From positions 1 through 64,000 of the forward strand of contig CALYLX010000148.1 in assembly GCA_944990035.1 (NCBI GenBank): 64,000 bases of DNA, given 5' to 3'. The DNA is from Clitopilus passeckerianus (lineage: Eukaryota > Basidiomycota > Agaricomycetes > Agaricales > Entolomataceae). The position numbers were made by a program, and so were the translations under genes. Position 1 is the stretch's first letter. Each line of letters opens with the position of its first letter. Of the stretch, positions 49,857 through 61,391 are shown one piece after another. Under the pieces are notes generated by a model. The model was given only the letters and a program-made list of their open reading frames with translations. It did not search any database and was not told the DNA's origin.

Positions 49857-51086
49857 ATGTCCTCTCAGCCAAAGTTTCTTACTCGTCAACTTGGAAAGAA
49901 TGGTCCTATCGTTAGTGCGATAGGATTAGGTGCAATGGGTGCGTCGTTCAGTCCCGTCTTATTGTAAACCCAGGGGCTCATAGTAATGACATGCAGGGAT
50001 GGGTGCATACTATGGCAAGAGCGATGATGACGAATCCTTGAAAGCACTCACCTACGCCGCTGATCGTGGTGTAACATTCTGGGACACCGCCGACGTCTAT
50101 GGCACGAGTACGCTCTTTCCCCCCTCTATTGCTCTTTCAGATTCGTTTTAACTCTTATCTCCCCTCTCTAGGTCAAGCTGTCCTTGGTCGCTGGTTTGCT
50201 GAAACTGGCCGCCGCAAAGACATCTTCCTCGCCACCAAGTTCGGCGCCATTAACATAGACGGTACAACCCCTGAAGAACGTAACAGCCCTCACAGCGCCC
50301 CATCCTACATCTGTTCACAATTTAAGAAATCCCTCGAGGCACTCCACACGGACTATATCGATCTGTACTACCAACACCGAGTCGATCCCAATGTGCCTAT
50401 TGAGGTTGTTGTTGAGACTTTGAAAGAGTTTATCGACAACGGTCAGCTCAAGTGGATCGGGTTGTCCGAACCTAGTATCGCTACTTTGAAGAGGGCGAAG
50501 GCCGTTCCCGATGTCGGCGAGAAGGTCATCGCTGCTCAGATGGAGTTCAGCCCATTCGAGATCGACATCGAGAAGACTGGGTTCGTGGACGCGATCAATG
50601 AGCTCGGAATGGCGCTTGTTGCGTACTCCCCTCTTGCGAGAGGCTTGGTTACCGGAAGGTTCAGGTCTCGGGCAGATTTCGATGAAGGAGATTTGCGACC
50701 TATCTACCTACCTCGTTTCTCCGAGGAGAACTTCCCCAAGAACGTGGCAGTCGCTGATAAACTCAAGGTCGTTGCGGACAAATATAATGCTACGCCTGTC
50801 CAGATCACTATTGCATGGATCTTGGCTGAGCATGAGAATTGTACGTTTTTCTACCTCCGGTCAACTTGCGATTGACTAACCCCTCTCCTCTAAAGTCATC
50901 CCCATTCCTGGCACTCGAAGTGTCGACCGGCTGGAAGATAATGCCAAGGGTGCAGAATTGAAGCTCTCGCCTGAAGATGTCAAAGCCATTCGAGCGCTCG
51001 TAGAGAGTGCGGATGTCGCTGGTGATCGATATGCTCGCATTCCTCCGGGAGATTGTATTTCTAAGGAGGAATGGAAGGGAGAGTAA
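49857..51086 (+). CDS. Aldo-keto reductase (copy 2)
   Basis: Complete and frame-intact. From MSSQPKFLTRQLGKNGPIV: GLGAMGMGAYYGKSDDDESL (intron from about 49939 to 49996), FWDTADVYG with catalytic Asp and Tyr, an intron about 50107-50171, then a long exon with IFLATKFGA (catalytic Lys), YYQHRVDPN (catalytic His), GLSEPSIATLKRA, MEFSPFEIDIE and YSPLARGLVTGRF. After an intron about 50840-50896 follow PIPGTRSVDRLEDNAKG and GEWKGE-like EEWKGE, with the stop at 51084-51086. Length is normal for a (beta/alpha)8 AKR. Most residues match copy 1 at 33814-35052, including the last intron's sequence. The two copies point away from each other across about 15 kb. Substrate not predictable. Confidence 0.95.
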
Positions 51087-51938
51087 ATTTGAACTGCTGT
51101 ACGGTCTATGTGTGCTAGTTTGCCAACGTTGAATATTTTACCTCATGAACGCTTCCGAACAGATTTCGAGGGCTTTATGTGAGATTTAGTTCATTGGATC
51201 GAACACAGCTACATAAAGGATGATTTGGTATGCTGGGTCAGAGATCCTTGTGGCATGGGCGGCTTCCTGTCGAGACTTTGTCAAGGTTTCAACCCATCGG
51301 ACTGGGTCTAACTGCTGACAGCCATTGGGCAAGGTCAATTTGGGCTGGCATCAGTTGGGGAAACGTTCCGCTGGCCCAACGCTGACCTACAGGTCTGGGT
51401 ACGCATACATGCAGCACTTCCGCCTTTCTCATGATAATCAATCTCGTCCTCCGAGTATATCAGCGCTCGAACTGAAGGCTCAACGCAACAACGTCAGGCA
51501 AAGTGATCCGTGTTAAGTTTCAAAATTGTTGAATTTATCTAATTTATCTGAATCTGGGGGTTTTCCAGGCACAAAGGTTTGGTATCCGTCTAAGCATCTA
51601 ATCGTTGTTAAGTCTCATCTAATCATACAAGCAAAAGTACAGGTAAAAGTACACGAAAGGAAGGTAATTCTAATTGTAATGGAAAGGAGCCATATAGTGC
51701 CCAGATCTCCTCGATAATTGGGGAAATAATCCGAAGTGAAAGTAGAGTAGATGCATGTCAATGAATGATTTACAGATGTGATGAAATAATGCAAAAAATG
51801 AAAGTGGAATGCAAGTGTAGTAATATGCCCCCAGCTGAATGTCAGCTGGAGAATAATGCAGAATGAAGCTCGATGCCTATCTGGCAAGTAAAAACGAAAA
51901 TAATGCCAAGGAAAGAAAAATGAATTAGAGAATGTCGT
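51087..51938. other. Intergenic, no gene seen
   Basis: Lies between the convergent 3' ends of AKR copy 2 (+) and the disordered-protein gene (-). AT-rich, with no supported frame. Confidence 0.5.
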
Positions 51939-53279
51939 TCACAACGACCTCAGAGCATTGATCACGTTCTGGTAATCGGGCTCCTCCCACCGACTTTCCC
52001 CCCTCTCGTGAAGCCACTTCCGGCTGAACCTCCTCTTCCCTGCAGCCTTGAACGCGATGCCATTCTCCAGTACCCAGGCATAATCCTCTTTTGTCCCGGC
52101 CGTATACTGCCCTGTGGAGCGCTTGTCATCAACCATCCACTCGGAGCCAGCATCCTTCGCATCTTCATCATCCTCGTCGTCTTCTTCGCTATCCGAGGAT
52201 ATCTCGAGTATTTTGCTGACCATGATAGCGGCCCGCATGTACTTGTTCGTCGTGTCGGTAACATCCCGACTACGGCGGTTCGAGAGGGCGATGTCTTGGA
52301 TGACTTTTTCTTTGGTTTCGTGTGGGAGCGGGGCGTAGACGACGTCTGCAGGGAGGGATTCACCGAGGAATCGTCGGAGCTTGTGTAGGCGCTTGCGTTT
52401 GGCTGTTCGAGGGGTTGGAGGTTGGGGGTAGCATGGGGAGAAGGGGCTTAGGGATACTTCGGACGGGTCTGTGCTGAGGAAACTGAGGTTTTTGGTGACG
52501 AGGGTGGGTAATGCGGGGCGAGGGGAGGATTGCGGAGGGGACCGGGCAAACGAGATAGAGGCGCTATCTTCGGCGGAAGTAATAGAGTCAGCATCTTCGT
52601 CGGAGTCACTTGAGGTGTCAATGAAAGACAGCTCCTCAGGGAGTATTGGTGATGAGAATGAGAGCTCTGGAATCTCGGATGGGGACAGGGTGATCTCAGG
52701 AATAATTGAAACCTGGGGTGAGGGTTCGATGCGTATTGTCGGAGGGGCAGCTTTGGTTGAGAGAGAGGGAGAGAGGATGTCCTCAGGCTCGTCAAACTGT
52801 ACTTGAGGCCATGGGTTGTGGAATGAGACTTCGTCTATTGGTTTAAGCTCCCCCTCCGCAGGGGTTGGTGGCCACGGGTTTGAGAGGGGATCTGGATGCG
52901 ATGAGTGATAAGAGGGCGGCGACGACACGGTGGCAGCCTTCCGCCGAGTGAACGGTGCAGCGGATTCTAGGATGACTGGGGTTGAATCAGCAGTCGCCGG
53001 GGCAGTGCTTGGTGGTGAAGGCAGTTGACGAATTGGGGTCTGTGACCAGCATGGCGAACGACGCAATGGAGCAGACGCTGGTGGACCAGGAATAGCAGGA
53101 AGAGGTCTTCGAGCTCTTGGACTCGACCGGGTACTATCCATCGATGGGCGCTTGCCATTGACATAGACCAGATCAAGAGAGGGGAGGCTTCTAGGTGACT
53201 TCGACGAGCTAGAAGCTTGAACAGAGCTACTGGAGGCCAATTTGGTAGGCGTCAACGTGTGTGCTTGTGTGCTTGACAT
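51939..53279 (-). CDS. Hypothetical disordered protein, single exon
   Basis: 446 residues, uninterrupted from the ATG at 53279 to the stop at 51939; not recognised. The N-terminal two thirds are low-complexity Ser/Pro-rich, with repeated FHNPWP/SNPWPP motifs (two NPWP copies about 25 residues apart) and acidic patches (SSDSDEDADS). The C-terminal third is more ordered and charged: KRKRLHKLRRFLGESLPADV (about residues 290-310), helical KYMRAAIMVSKILEISSDSE, an EEDDEDDEDAKD acidic stretch, then YAWVLENGIAFKAAGKRRFS and KWLHERGESRWEEPDYQNVI near the end. The RRFLGE...PADVV motif recurs in other agaricomycete proteins as I recall, without known function. Probably intracellular; no signal peptide or TM segment. 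Confidence 0.8.
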   Translation of the reverse strand: MSSTQAHTLTPTKLASSSSVQASSSSKSPRSLPSLDLVYVNGKRPSMDSTRSSPRARRPLPAIPGPPASAPLRRSPCWSQTPIRQLPSPPSTAPATADSTPVILESAAPFTRRKAATVSSPPSYHSSHPDPLSNPWPPTPAEGELKPIDEVSFHNPWPQVQFDEPEDILSPSLSTKAAPPTIRIEPSPQVSIIPEITLSPSEIPELSFSSPILPEELSFIDTSSDSDEDADSITSAEDSASISFARSPPQSSPRPALPTLVTKNLSFLSTDPSEVSLSPFSPCYPQPPTPRTAKRKRLHKLRRFLGESLPADVVYAPLPHETKEKVIQDIALSNRRSRDVTDTTNKYMRAAIMVSKILEISSDSEEDDEDDEDAKDAGSEWMVDDKRSTGQYTAGTKEDYAWVLENGIAFKAAGKRRFSRKWLHERGESRWEEPDYQNVINALRSL

Positions 53280-54032
53280 GTTTAATTAGGTGAACACGTC
53301 AGGAGGGCTACAACGATAGCAGGCAAGGACCTGCAGCGGCTAGGTTTTGGTTGAAGTTGAGGTAGCGGGTAAAAAAGCGCGTCGCCTTGGATTTTGCAAC
53401 CCTTTGTATTTACCCATGTTCAGAGCAGAGTCCGTTTGCCTCATGTAGACGGTTGACATTTTGGAGCCAGTGTCGACCCTTCGGCAAATAAATTTCAGGG
53501 TCCCCCATCAACCGCGGTTACTGCTTTAGGTTCGTCCGTATAGCAACGAGTCGGCGTCGTGGAGACTGTTTCTATTAACAAAGCCACATTGCTCTTGTGA
53601 CCCCTAAAAACAAGGAGCTCTTTGTGCAGGAATTGGGAGGTATACAAGTACTGCAAGTAATAACGCTCGAGGAAAGTCTTCTTCTTGAGCATCCGACGTC
53701 GAGAATTTTGCGCATGTCCACCAACCCGACAACACTGACATTCAATATGATTGCGTCGCATAATGACAGGGACACGAGTGTAGCCTCGCACCCATATTGG
53801 GTGCCCACAAAGGTCGAGCTGGACTGACATCACCCCGAGTTGCGACTGCCGACCTCGCCAGGATTGATCCCTTCGATTCGGAATGTCCGAAATCTCACAC
53901 AAAACAATGCGAACCCGGACTGTCGCCAATCCCATTCAAAAGCTACTGAAAAGGGTAGAGATAGGCTGTGCTAAATAGATCTTTACTTCTGTCCTCCGCC
54001 GGCAGGAGAGTCAGTTCTGCGGGAGGCGGACC
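53280..54032. other. Intergenic, no gene seen
   Basis: Upstream of the disordered-protein gene and downstream of the S41 peptidase gene. Overlapping short frames at 53495-53935 on both strands lack motifs. Confidence 0.45.
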
Positions 54033-57009
54033 TTAACCCAGCAACTTCTCCGCACTAGATGAAGCATTAGGTCAGAGGTAGGGTTGGCGATGAGTTGGCA
54101 AGCATCAGTACTCACGCGAAAGTCCACAAGTTCTGTGGGTTGTTGTAGGTGTCCTTGGTGTATGGGAATCGGTCTGGTTCAAAGAATACGCATATCAGGA
54201 CTCGCACGAACATCGCCGAGCAATAGGAAAGGGACATACACTGTGGAAGCTCAGATCGGTAGGCTAGGGCGACGGTGATTAGAGACCTCTATGAGATAAG
54301 ATGAAACAAAAACAGCTACCGATGGGTGTTTTCTCGTCAAGCCAACTCCAAGCGCTCCTCCAGTTTACTCTGTGAAAAATCAAGAGGCATCAGAAATGCC
54401 ATTGTCTCAAGATGCTACAGGTGGGTCGGCCGCACCTCATATTACCAGCAACCAGACTAGGTAAATGATGTTAGACCGCGGCAGAAGTCAGAGCAGAGAA
54501 AGCGGCTTACAGGTCAGGCGGGGCGAGAGGGTCCTGAGTAGATGGTCAGCCCACTGATCGAACGATAATTAACTTGAAGGGTCAACATACATTCTTCACA
54601 CCAGCTGTCTTGATTTCAGTATCGAGATCTGGCCACTCCAAGACTTGATTTCCAGCCATGCCTGTTTGAATGAACAGTGATGAATAGCGTTCCTGTGATT
54701 GCAATGTAGTCTTGTCCGCTGACCCTTAAATTCCACTCGCTCTCCGGGCTTTCCACCGAAGACTGCGATTTTAGTCTGGTGACGCTCGAACATTAAAGTC
54801 GAGAACATGGCACAAGTCGAGGCGCAGTTGCCGTTGTTCACTAGGATAGTACTTGATCATCAGAAACTATATTATGGGGTAATTGGGGGAGGACAACGCA
54901 CCGAGAGCAACCTTCCTGGAAAAAAAGAAGCAACACATCAGCTTGACTCAGAGAACAAGAGTTCACAACTCACTTCAAATCAAAGGGAGGAGTCTTCGGC
55001 ACCTCCTGTGTGTAGTACGGAACACAAACGTCCTATTGAAAACACGTAAACGGCTGTTTGAGAGCTACTCGCTTGAGGCAGCGTACCTGGAATCTCTGAG
55101 ACGTAGGGTCGTTCTTTCCATTGACCACGAACGGAAGCGATGGGTCAATGTAATTGTAGTCAGCGGGATAGATTGTCTCGTTAAGGTATGCCCCTGTATA
55201 GCTGGGTCAATGATGCCTCCAAGAATGTCAAACGAGAGGCTCCTTACAATTGTCGGGTCCGTAGAAGGAGATAGCAGCAGTCACTCCAAGAGCTATGTCT
55301 GCAGCAACAATCTTCTTCGCCAAGGGGTTAGCTCGAGTCGTCGAAACGAATCCACTATATTCATCTAGAGTCAGTTATCGGTGAAAGGTACTGATTTCTA
55401 GAACAACGGACGGGTATCCAATGGTGGAACCAGCCAGGTAATGATGCAAGAATTGTCCAAGGCAAACATATCCACCTGTAGAGAAGTTTGATGAGACGAT
55501 CTGAAAATAAGCCTTGTGATGGACTAATCTATACAAACCTCCGTTATTCGTCAGGTCTATCAAGAGCTGTGAGACCCCAGCCGCCTTGAATGCGTTCACA
55601 GCCGAAACGACATCGGATTGGAAACCGTCAAAGTCCCCACCGAAAGATCCAACGTACATCTACATGATAGGATCACGAGTCAGCGACGAGTAAAGAGCAG
55701 GGTCAGGTATAGTTGGAATTTATCGGGACAAAGAACAGCACGTACAACGCCGGTCTTCTTGTCGGGCAAGATGAATGATTTGATCACGCCGTCGCTGCCT
55801 GCGACTGGGGTGAGGGTTGGCTTGTATTGGCTTGGCAGAGGGAGCACTTGAGCAGCATAGCGAGCCTCGGTGAGCTCTGCTTTGGCATGCCTGGGCTTGG
55901 AGAGTCGTGCGCCCTTCAAATCAACACCGTTCGTGTCGCTCTTGGCGAGACAATTCTTAGCCCAGCTATCAGAGAAGAGTTGATCAAATTGACTATGCCG
56001 CCGGTAGAGGCAAGTGCGGGGTAGAGACTCACAATGATGCAGAATCAGTGAACGGCAGCCCCAGGTAATTTGCCAGGTATGGAACTTTCACAGTCTCAAT
56101 CTTCTTCGAACCCGCCGGAATGAGTGTGAATGTCAGCGATGTCTTCCTAACATCAATAGGCCCGGCCAAAATGCCCAAACCCTGTGAGAACACCGGCGGA
56201 GTGCCTGCGATTCTGTAGCTCGTGATCGCAGAGTTGACGCGAACGCCGTGATCGAGGTAGTTTCCTGATTGTTTGGTGGCCACAGTATCAATGTAGTTGA
56301 ATGGGCTGCCGCCGTCAATAAGCAAGACTTTGGCGCCCGCAAGACGCTTCCAGTCGAAACCGATAGAATCGTAGTAACTAGTGAAGCCACTGCCGAGCTG
56401 CGAAAGGTATTCAACAGAGTCCGGGGCGATGTAAACGCCCGAATCCAGGATCACGACCGGTGCTGGTAGGATGTTTTGGAAAGAGTAATAGCAATCGTGG
56501 TACCAGCCTGGCAACGAATTGAGAGGCCGGACATACGGAACTATGATCGGACTCACGAGTATGACCATCGTTCAACCCAGTTGCGAAATCGTAAAGGGCA
56601 ATATTGAAGTCGTAGTCGGTCTTGTTTCATGATGCGAAATGAGCTGAGAGTGGATCAAGGTTTCATGGAGTGTACTTACCGCGAACTTAGTACTATTGAG
56701 TTGCGCCAGCTTTTGACGAATGTTAATAGTCGACTCCTGGAACGGAGGAGGCGACCTGAGGTAGTACTCCTCAAACGTGAAGAAGTCGAACACTCGAGCG
56801 ACGTTGCTCAGAACATTCTGGTGAAGCGTCGAATTGAATGGGAACGACTTCAGGCAGGCCAGGGCATCGGCAGGAGGCACGAAGGGTTTCCCAGCAATTT
56901 TGGCACACGGATCAGCAGATGGTGCACCCAAACCTGACCCAGGTAGGCTGAGAAAGAGTAAACCTGCTGCAGAGACTGTGGCCAGTCGTCCAGATTTCAG
57001 GGTATACAT
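54033..57009 (-). CDS. Secreted S41-family (tail-specific protease-like) peptidase
   Basis: Basidiomycete S41 serine peptidase, predicted secreted. From the ATG at 57009: a signal peptide (LATVSAAGLLFLSLPGSGLG); a Cys-containing N-terminal domain (DPCAKIAGKPFVPPADALAC); YDFNIALYDFATGLNDGHT (about 56610-56560); WYHDCYYSFQNILPAPVVIL; LLIDGGSPFNYID; MYVGSFGGDFDGFQSDVVSA (about 55660); LLIDLTNNGG (about 55575-55545); and VALVNNGNCASTCAMFSTLM with the likely nucleophile Ser in CASTC (about 54845). The tail (WLDEKTPIAYRSELPQDRF) ends at the stop 54033-54035 after EKLLG. About ten short introns. Length (roughly 700 residues) fits the fungal family. Same strand as the M28 peptidase 0.9 kb upstream of it. 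Substrate unknown. Confidence 0.88.
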
Positions 57010-57875
57010 CCTGTTGGACAGAGAGTCTCACCAACTTCAAGAAAAGGTGGGATCCACACGAAACGGGTCCAGCGTCGGCCTCAGCTTTAAGTATGGCGAC
57101 AGAAGGTGATTGTCATGCTAGCCGGCGACATGCCAGTGATGGTTTGAGATGCGCGTATGGTGTTCAGGAAGTGTTTTGGAGGAATCGTCTTTGTTCTTTA
57201 GAAGCATGGAGCTACGACCTAGATTTTGCCGCCCGACCATGTGGTCCAATGAATGATAGCTGCTCAAAGGCCCACCAACGTTAAACAGGTTTGGCGGGCT
57301 ATGGACAAGAAAGGTAGTAGTTATTTGATGGAAGGCGGCTTTATCGGTGGTAGCCATGTGTAACGGTGTCTACACCTGAGGATTATGAGAAGTGTGTTGC
57401 AAAGTCGTTGAGGTCGTACTTACTCATCATTGTCAATGTATTGGCCACGGGTATCCACAGTTCTTGGCGGTTAGGGCCACTAAAGCAAGCCTTGCACCGT
57501 CCGCGCATCCCCCAAGCTCTGGTATCCTCCTTGCTGTGGCGGCCTGGCCCAGTGAAAAGTACCACATGGACTTCTGATCACGATCAAGCGATCGACGCAT
57601 CCCTGGGATCGCGGAGGTTTTCTTCAGGTATTCGAGAGGATTTCGTTCAGTCGTTGAATTGTCATCGGACCATTGAATATGACGAATAGCTTGGCGAATT
57701 GTCAAGTGATCGAAAGGTAAGGTTCTTCATTAACTCGGGGAAGACGGAGCTTGCTACCTAGAAGACAGGTCTTATCAAACCGCGACCTATCGTAGGCTAC
57801 GACTCGTAACACTAGCGGATGGAGCCTGGCTGAAGTGTGGCCGTCTGGAAGGCGGGCCTCTTCCGGGACTTGGAA
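57010..57875. other. Spacer between the two peptidase genes
   Basis: 866 bp carrying the promoter of the S41 gene and the 3' flank of the M28 gene. Open frames at 57366-57705 on both strands are mirror overlaps without motifs. Confidence 0.5.
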
Positions 57876-59385
57876 TTACGACGGGAGCGGATAAGCAGCG
57901 GGGCTCTTGTACCCATTCGCACCCACCGCTCTCACTCCAAACTGCACATTGTCCTTCGACAAAGCCACCGTCGCCTGACTAACACTGCCCACCGGAATCT
58001 GATGACTCCAGAATGGCTCATCCGTAGCCCTCCATACGACCTCATATCCTCCATCAACATTCGAATCCTTCGTCCACTTGAGAGTAGAGTTGTTCGTCAA
58101 CTGGGTGGTATCAAGGGCCACATTCTTCGGTGTCCCAGGAGCTTGGGCGAGAGACCACAAGGCTGCTCCGTTAACGCGAGCCACGCGGGCGATGTAGTCA
58201 AAGTCAACAAAGTCGGTGAGGTCACCATATTGGATGCCATCCTGGACACGGACATCTTGGTGCTGATGTGCGAAGTTTTCATGAGGCTCGGTAAAGCGGA
58301 CAGCAGGGAAACCCTGTTTGAGGAAAGAAAGGTGGTCTCCGCCTCGCAGGTAACGGTCTGACCTGTACATGGTATGCACTGGATGTGAAGAAGGACGAGT
58401 CAGGATCCATAGGCAGGTTATGAACCGAGAGGGCTCCACTTACCAGACATGTTTGTCAAAGTGTTCTGAGCGACTTCAGCCACAAATCGACCAAGCTGAC
58501 GCGCAGGGGCGTCACTTTCGCCGCCGACAGAAACTCGCTCAGAAACCTGGGAAGACGTCTCCGTAGGCGGAATGCCTTGCACAAACATCCTCAGATCATA
58601 AGGAGCCTTGGTGCCGTCGTCTGCAGTTGAGCTCCCGACAATGTCATTGTTTAACATGACCTGAACATCTACGCCAGCCGACTTCAACTGCGTGGCGAGG
58701 AAGTTGGACCCGTAGAGGTTCTGCTCTTCTCCGGCGACGGCTGCGAAAATGATTGTAGCGGCTGGTGTATGGGAGGCCATGATGCGAGCGAGTTCCATAG
58801 ACACTGCAACACCGGACGCATCGTCGTTTGCACCAGGAGCGTCATCGCTGAAGTTGTTGATGCTGCTAACGCGGGAGTCGTAGTGGCCAGACACAACATA
58901 TGTGCGATTCGAGTCCTTGGAGCCTTTCAACGTCGCGATAATGTTGCTGACATTTGTGTTTGTCGGAATCCCACTGGCTGGAGCCTGAATGTAGCTCGGA
59001 ACAGTGACCGTCATGCGTCCGTTCGAAGCAGCGGCATAGGTACGCATTTCAGAGGCAATCCAGTCCCTTGCGGCACCGATGCCTCGGGTGCTACTAGTTT
59101 GGGTGGAGGCCGTATGACGGGTTCCGAAGGAGACGAGCTTTGCGACGATTGCTTCAATTCGTTTGGGATCAATTTGGGAGAGGATGGAGACGAGTTCTTG
59201 GTCCGGGACCTGGGGAACAATGGCCTGGCCTGGCCCAGGAGGCCATAGATCTACACCTGGGTACGGAAGCTGGGCGAATGCTGAGACAGTGAAGGTTAGT
59301 TCAGGGTACTTTAAGGTTCCGGTAGCAGCGAACCTTTGCTAGCAACGAAAAGCACAACAGAGGCGACCAAAGGGAATGATACCAT
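57876..59385 (-). CDS. Secreted M28-family zinc aminopeptidase
   Basis: Zn-dependent exopeptidase, predicted secreted. From the ATG at 59385: hydrophobic signal peptide MVSFPLVASVVLFVASK, an intron (about 59334-59284), a propeptide-like segment (LVSILSQIDPKRIEAIVAKL), FGTRHTAST, then the catalytic core with the five expected zinc ligands: His in VSGHYDSR, Asp in GANDDASG, Glu-Glu in AGEEQNLYGS, Asp in MLNNDIVG, and His in TEPHENFAH. The YRSDRYLRGGDHLSFL block after the second intron (about 58442-58376) is typical. The C-terminus has a fibronectin-III-like stretch (LKWTKDSNVDGGYEVVWRAT) and ends AAYPLPS at the stop 57876-57878. Neighbouring S41 peptidase on the same strand suggests a small secreted-protease pair. 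Confidence 0.93.
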
Positions 59386-60343
59386 GTTGAAAGCTGTTCA
59401 CAGAGCAGTTCAACGAACGTTCGTCCAGTTATATTCCAATTGTGCACCCATGCTCCACATGGACAACATGATGGAATTCAATGGGCAAACGGCATGCACT
59501 CTGATAACGTAGATGCCTATTCCGAGATGGATCCGTCATGTAAACTCTTTTGAGCGGATAAGACGGATTAGAAGGCTAAAGACCAGGTTGATATGTGGGA
59601 TTGAGCAATTCTTGGAGTTCCCATGCATAAGCCAAAATAGCCTGCCCTCGGTCTGTCTCGGCATGGCACAGAACTTCGATGAAAACACTGGGAAAAATGG
59701 GAGCAATAGTTTAACGTTTTTCTTTCAGCAGAAAGGCAAAGATAGGATACCTAAGCGTTGTTTAACGGCAGACATGGGGTCTTATTGAGACTAATGGCTC
59801 TCGCTGGCGGGCTGACCAACCGAAACGTCCTTCTTTCGTTTCCATGACTTCCTCGATGGTCGGTTTGAGTGGACGAGGGATTTTGGGATTTCTCGTTTAT
59901 CCACCAGCCAATTATACAGTCCCCAGATAAGTTTGAGTAGGACGGTGCTCGTCGTGAACTTGAAAGAAGATCGTGATCAAGAGCAATGCAAACTGGCCAC
60001 CTTCGGCCAAGAGCCCGTCGGGCATCGGAACCGGAACAACGGACCGATCCTAGAAACAGACCTTTAAGGGCAGGCAGTCCGAGACAAATATTTGCTCTCC
60101 GCTACTCTTCCTCAAGATGTTGCTTCGAGCGATCTCATAACGAACTTGTAAACTTGGGCTGGCGAATTTATACACGTCTATTCGTTGATTCTTTGCTGCT
60201 GGAACTACTGGATTTCGGCCTTTACACAACATGAAATCCACTAGGCACGCTATCGCAGACATACGGCCAAAGCGTGTTGCGGACTTGGTATCTAGTATCG
60301 TAACTTTTCAGGCTTTGTGAGTAATTCACATCTTTCTAGCGGA
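59386..60343. other. Divergent promoter region with an upstream ORF
   Basis: Lies between the M28 gene (-) and the small unknown gene (+). Contains a 29-codon ORF at 60231-60320 just upstream of the + gene. No other gene seen. Confidence 0.45.
60231..60320 (+). other. Possible upstream ORF (29 codons)
   Basis: ATG at 60231 opens MKSTRHAIADIRPKRVADLV and stops at 60318-60320, 24 nt before the ATG of the next gene at 60344. If both lie on one mRNA this uORF could reduce translation of the main frame. The alternative, a first exon spliced at GTGAGT 60317, would leave an intron of only about 23 nt. Confidence 0.35.
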
Positions 60344-61140
60344 ATGGACTCTAACAGATCCTCTGTGAAAAGTGTTGAAATGCTCAAAAAGAACTACGAT
60401 GACATGGTCACTCCGTCCGCGAACACTGCTCTATCAGAACATCTGAAAGCAAACGGTCTTGATTCCTTTGATGATCTGTATACTCGAGTCATGGAGGTGT
60501 TTTCAAATGAAGACGAGATTCACCTGCTTAAGGTTTGTCAATCTACAAGACCTTGATGACCAGAATGTCTTGTAATATCGCACATCCCTAGTTTGCGCGA
60601 CTTTACGACGCTCATGCCGAAGAGGTCAGTGACCTTTGGACTGATTCACATACTGAATGTTATCAGAGCTCATCCCAGGAATTAGCTTTGTAGCATTGAA
60701 CAAACAAGGCGGCATCAAGATCCTTCATATCGCGGACCGCTGAAAAAGTGCATAGACAACCTATGCGCGATTCGATGGTTCCAGCAAGTATGCCAGGATA
60801 CTTTTGTGGCGTTCGAGCATTCCAAGGTCAGTTATCAACCACACGAATAATACCCGCACAAAATGAATAACTGCCCTTCCGCTTGGTATCCTAGGATACC
60901 ATCAGGGCCATCTCAGAATCTTGGGACACGGATAAAAACGCCGCCATGCCTCTCATTCACAAAGTCTGTGCCGCGATTCAGCGATCTGTAAATGAAGAGG
61001 GAAGTTTAGACCGGCATTGGATGTTCCTAAGGCATCTCGATCGGGAAAATGAATCATTCACAGGATATGATCCCAATTTTGAGGAGATCTTGAGAATGTG
61101 TGATGAGGGGGAGATTAAATGCTTTCGACCAGCGTTGTAA
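60344..61140 (+). CDS. Hypothetical small helical protein
   Basis: Not recognised. Four exons: 60344-60531 (MDSNRSSVKSVEMLKKNYDD ... DEIHLLK), 60591-60623 (FARLYDAHAEE), 60686-60826 or so (SIEQTRRHQDPSYRGPLKKC ... FVAFEHSK) and 60896-61140 (DTIRAISESWDTDKNAAMPL ... MCDEGEIKCFRPAL). The acceptor for exon 3 (ATTAG at 60681-60685) was chosen because it keeps phase 0. The protein is about 200 residues, mostly predicted helix, acidic overall, with no signal peptide or TM segment. Convergent with the hydrolase gene 250 bp downstream. Confidence 0.6.
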
Positions 61141-61391
61141 TTATTTATGCGTTTAAGGATGACTGGATGGGTTGGGCTGGATAGCTTGTCGAATTAAAGG
61201 TTCGCCAGATCTTCTATACCCACATTCGATATCTAGCCCTTTTGGTACTTTCATTTATACACAAAAGATCTTTTTACTATCATCGTTGACCAAGGAGTGC
61301 ACACGTGGCCTTCAGCTGCTAATCCCTCATGTGTCCCTTCCAGCTCTAAATCTAGGTACATATTTCCTCCTAGCCAAGATATGGTTAATGT

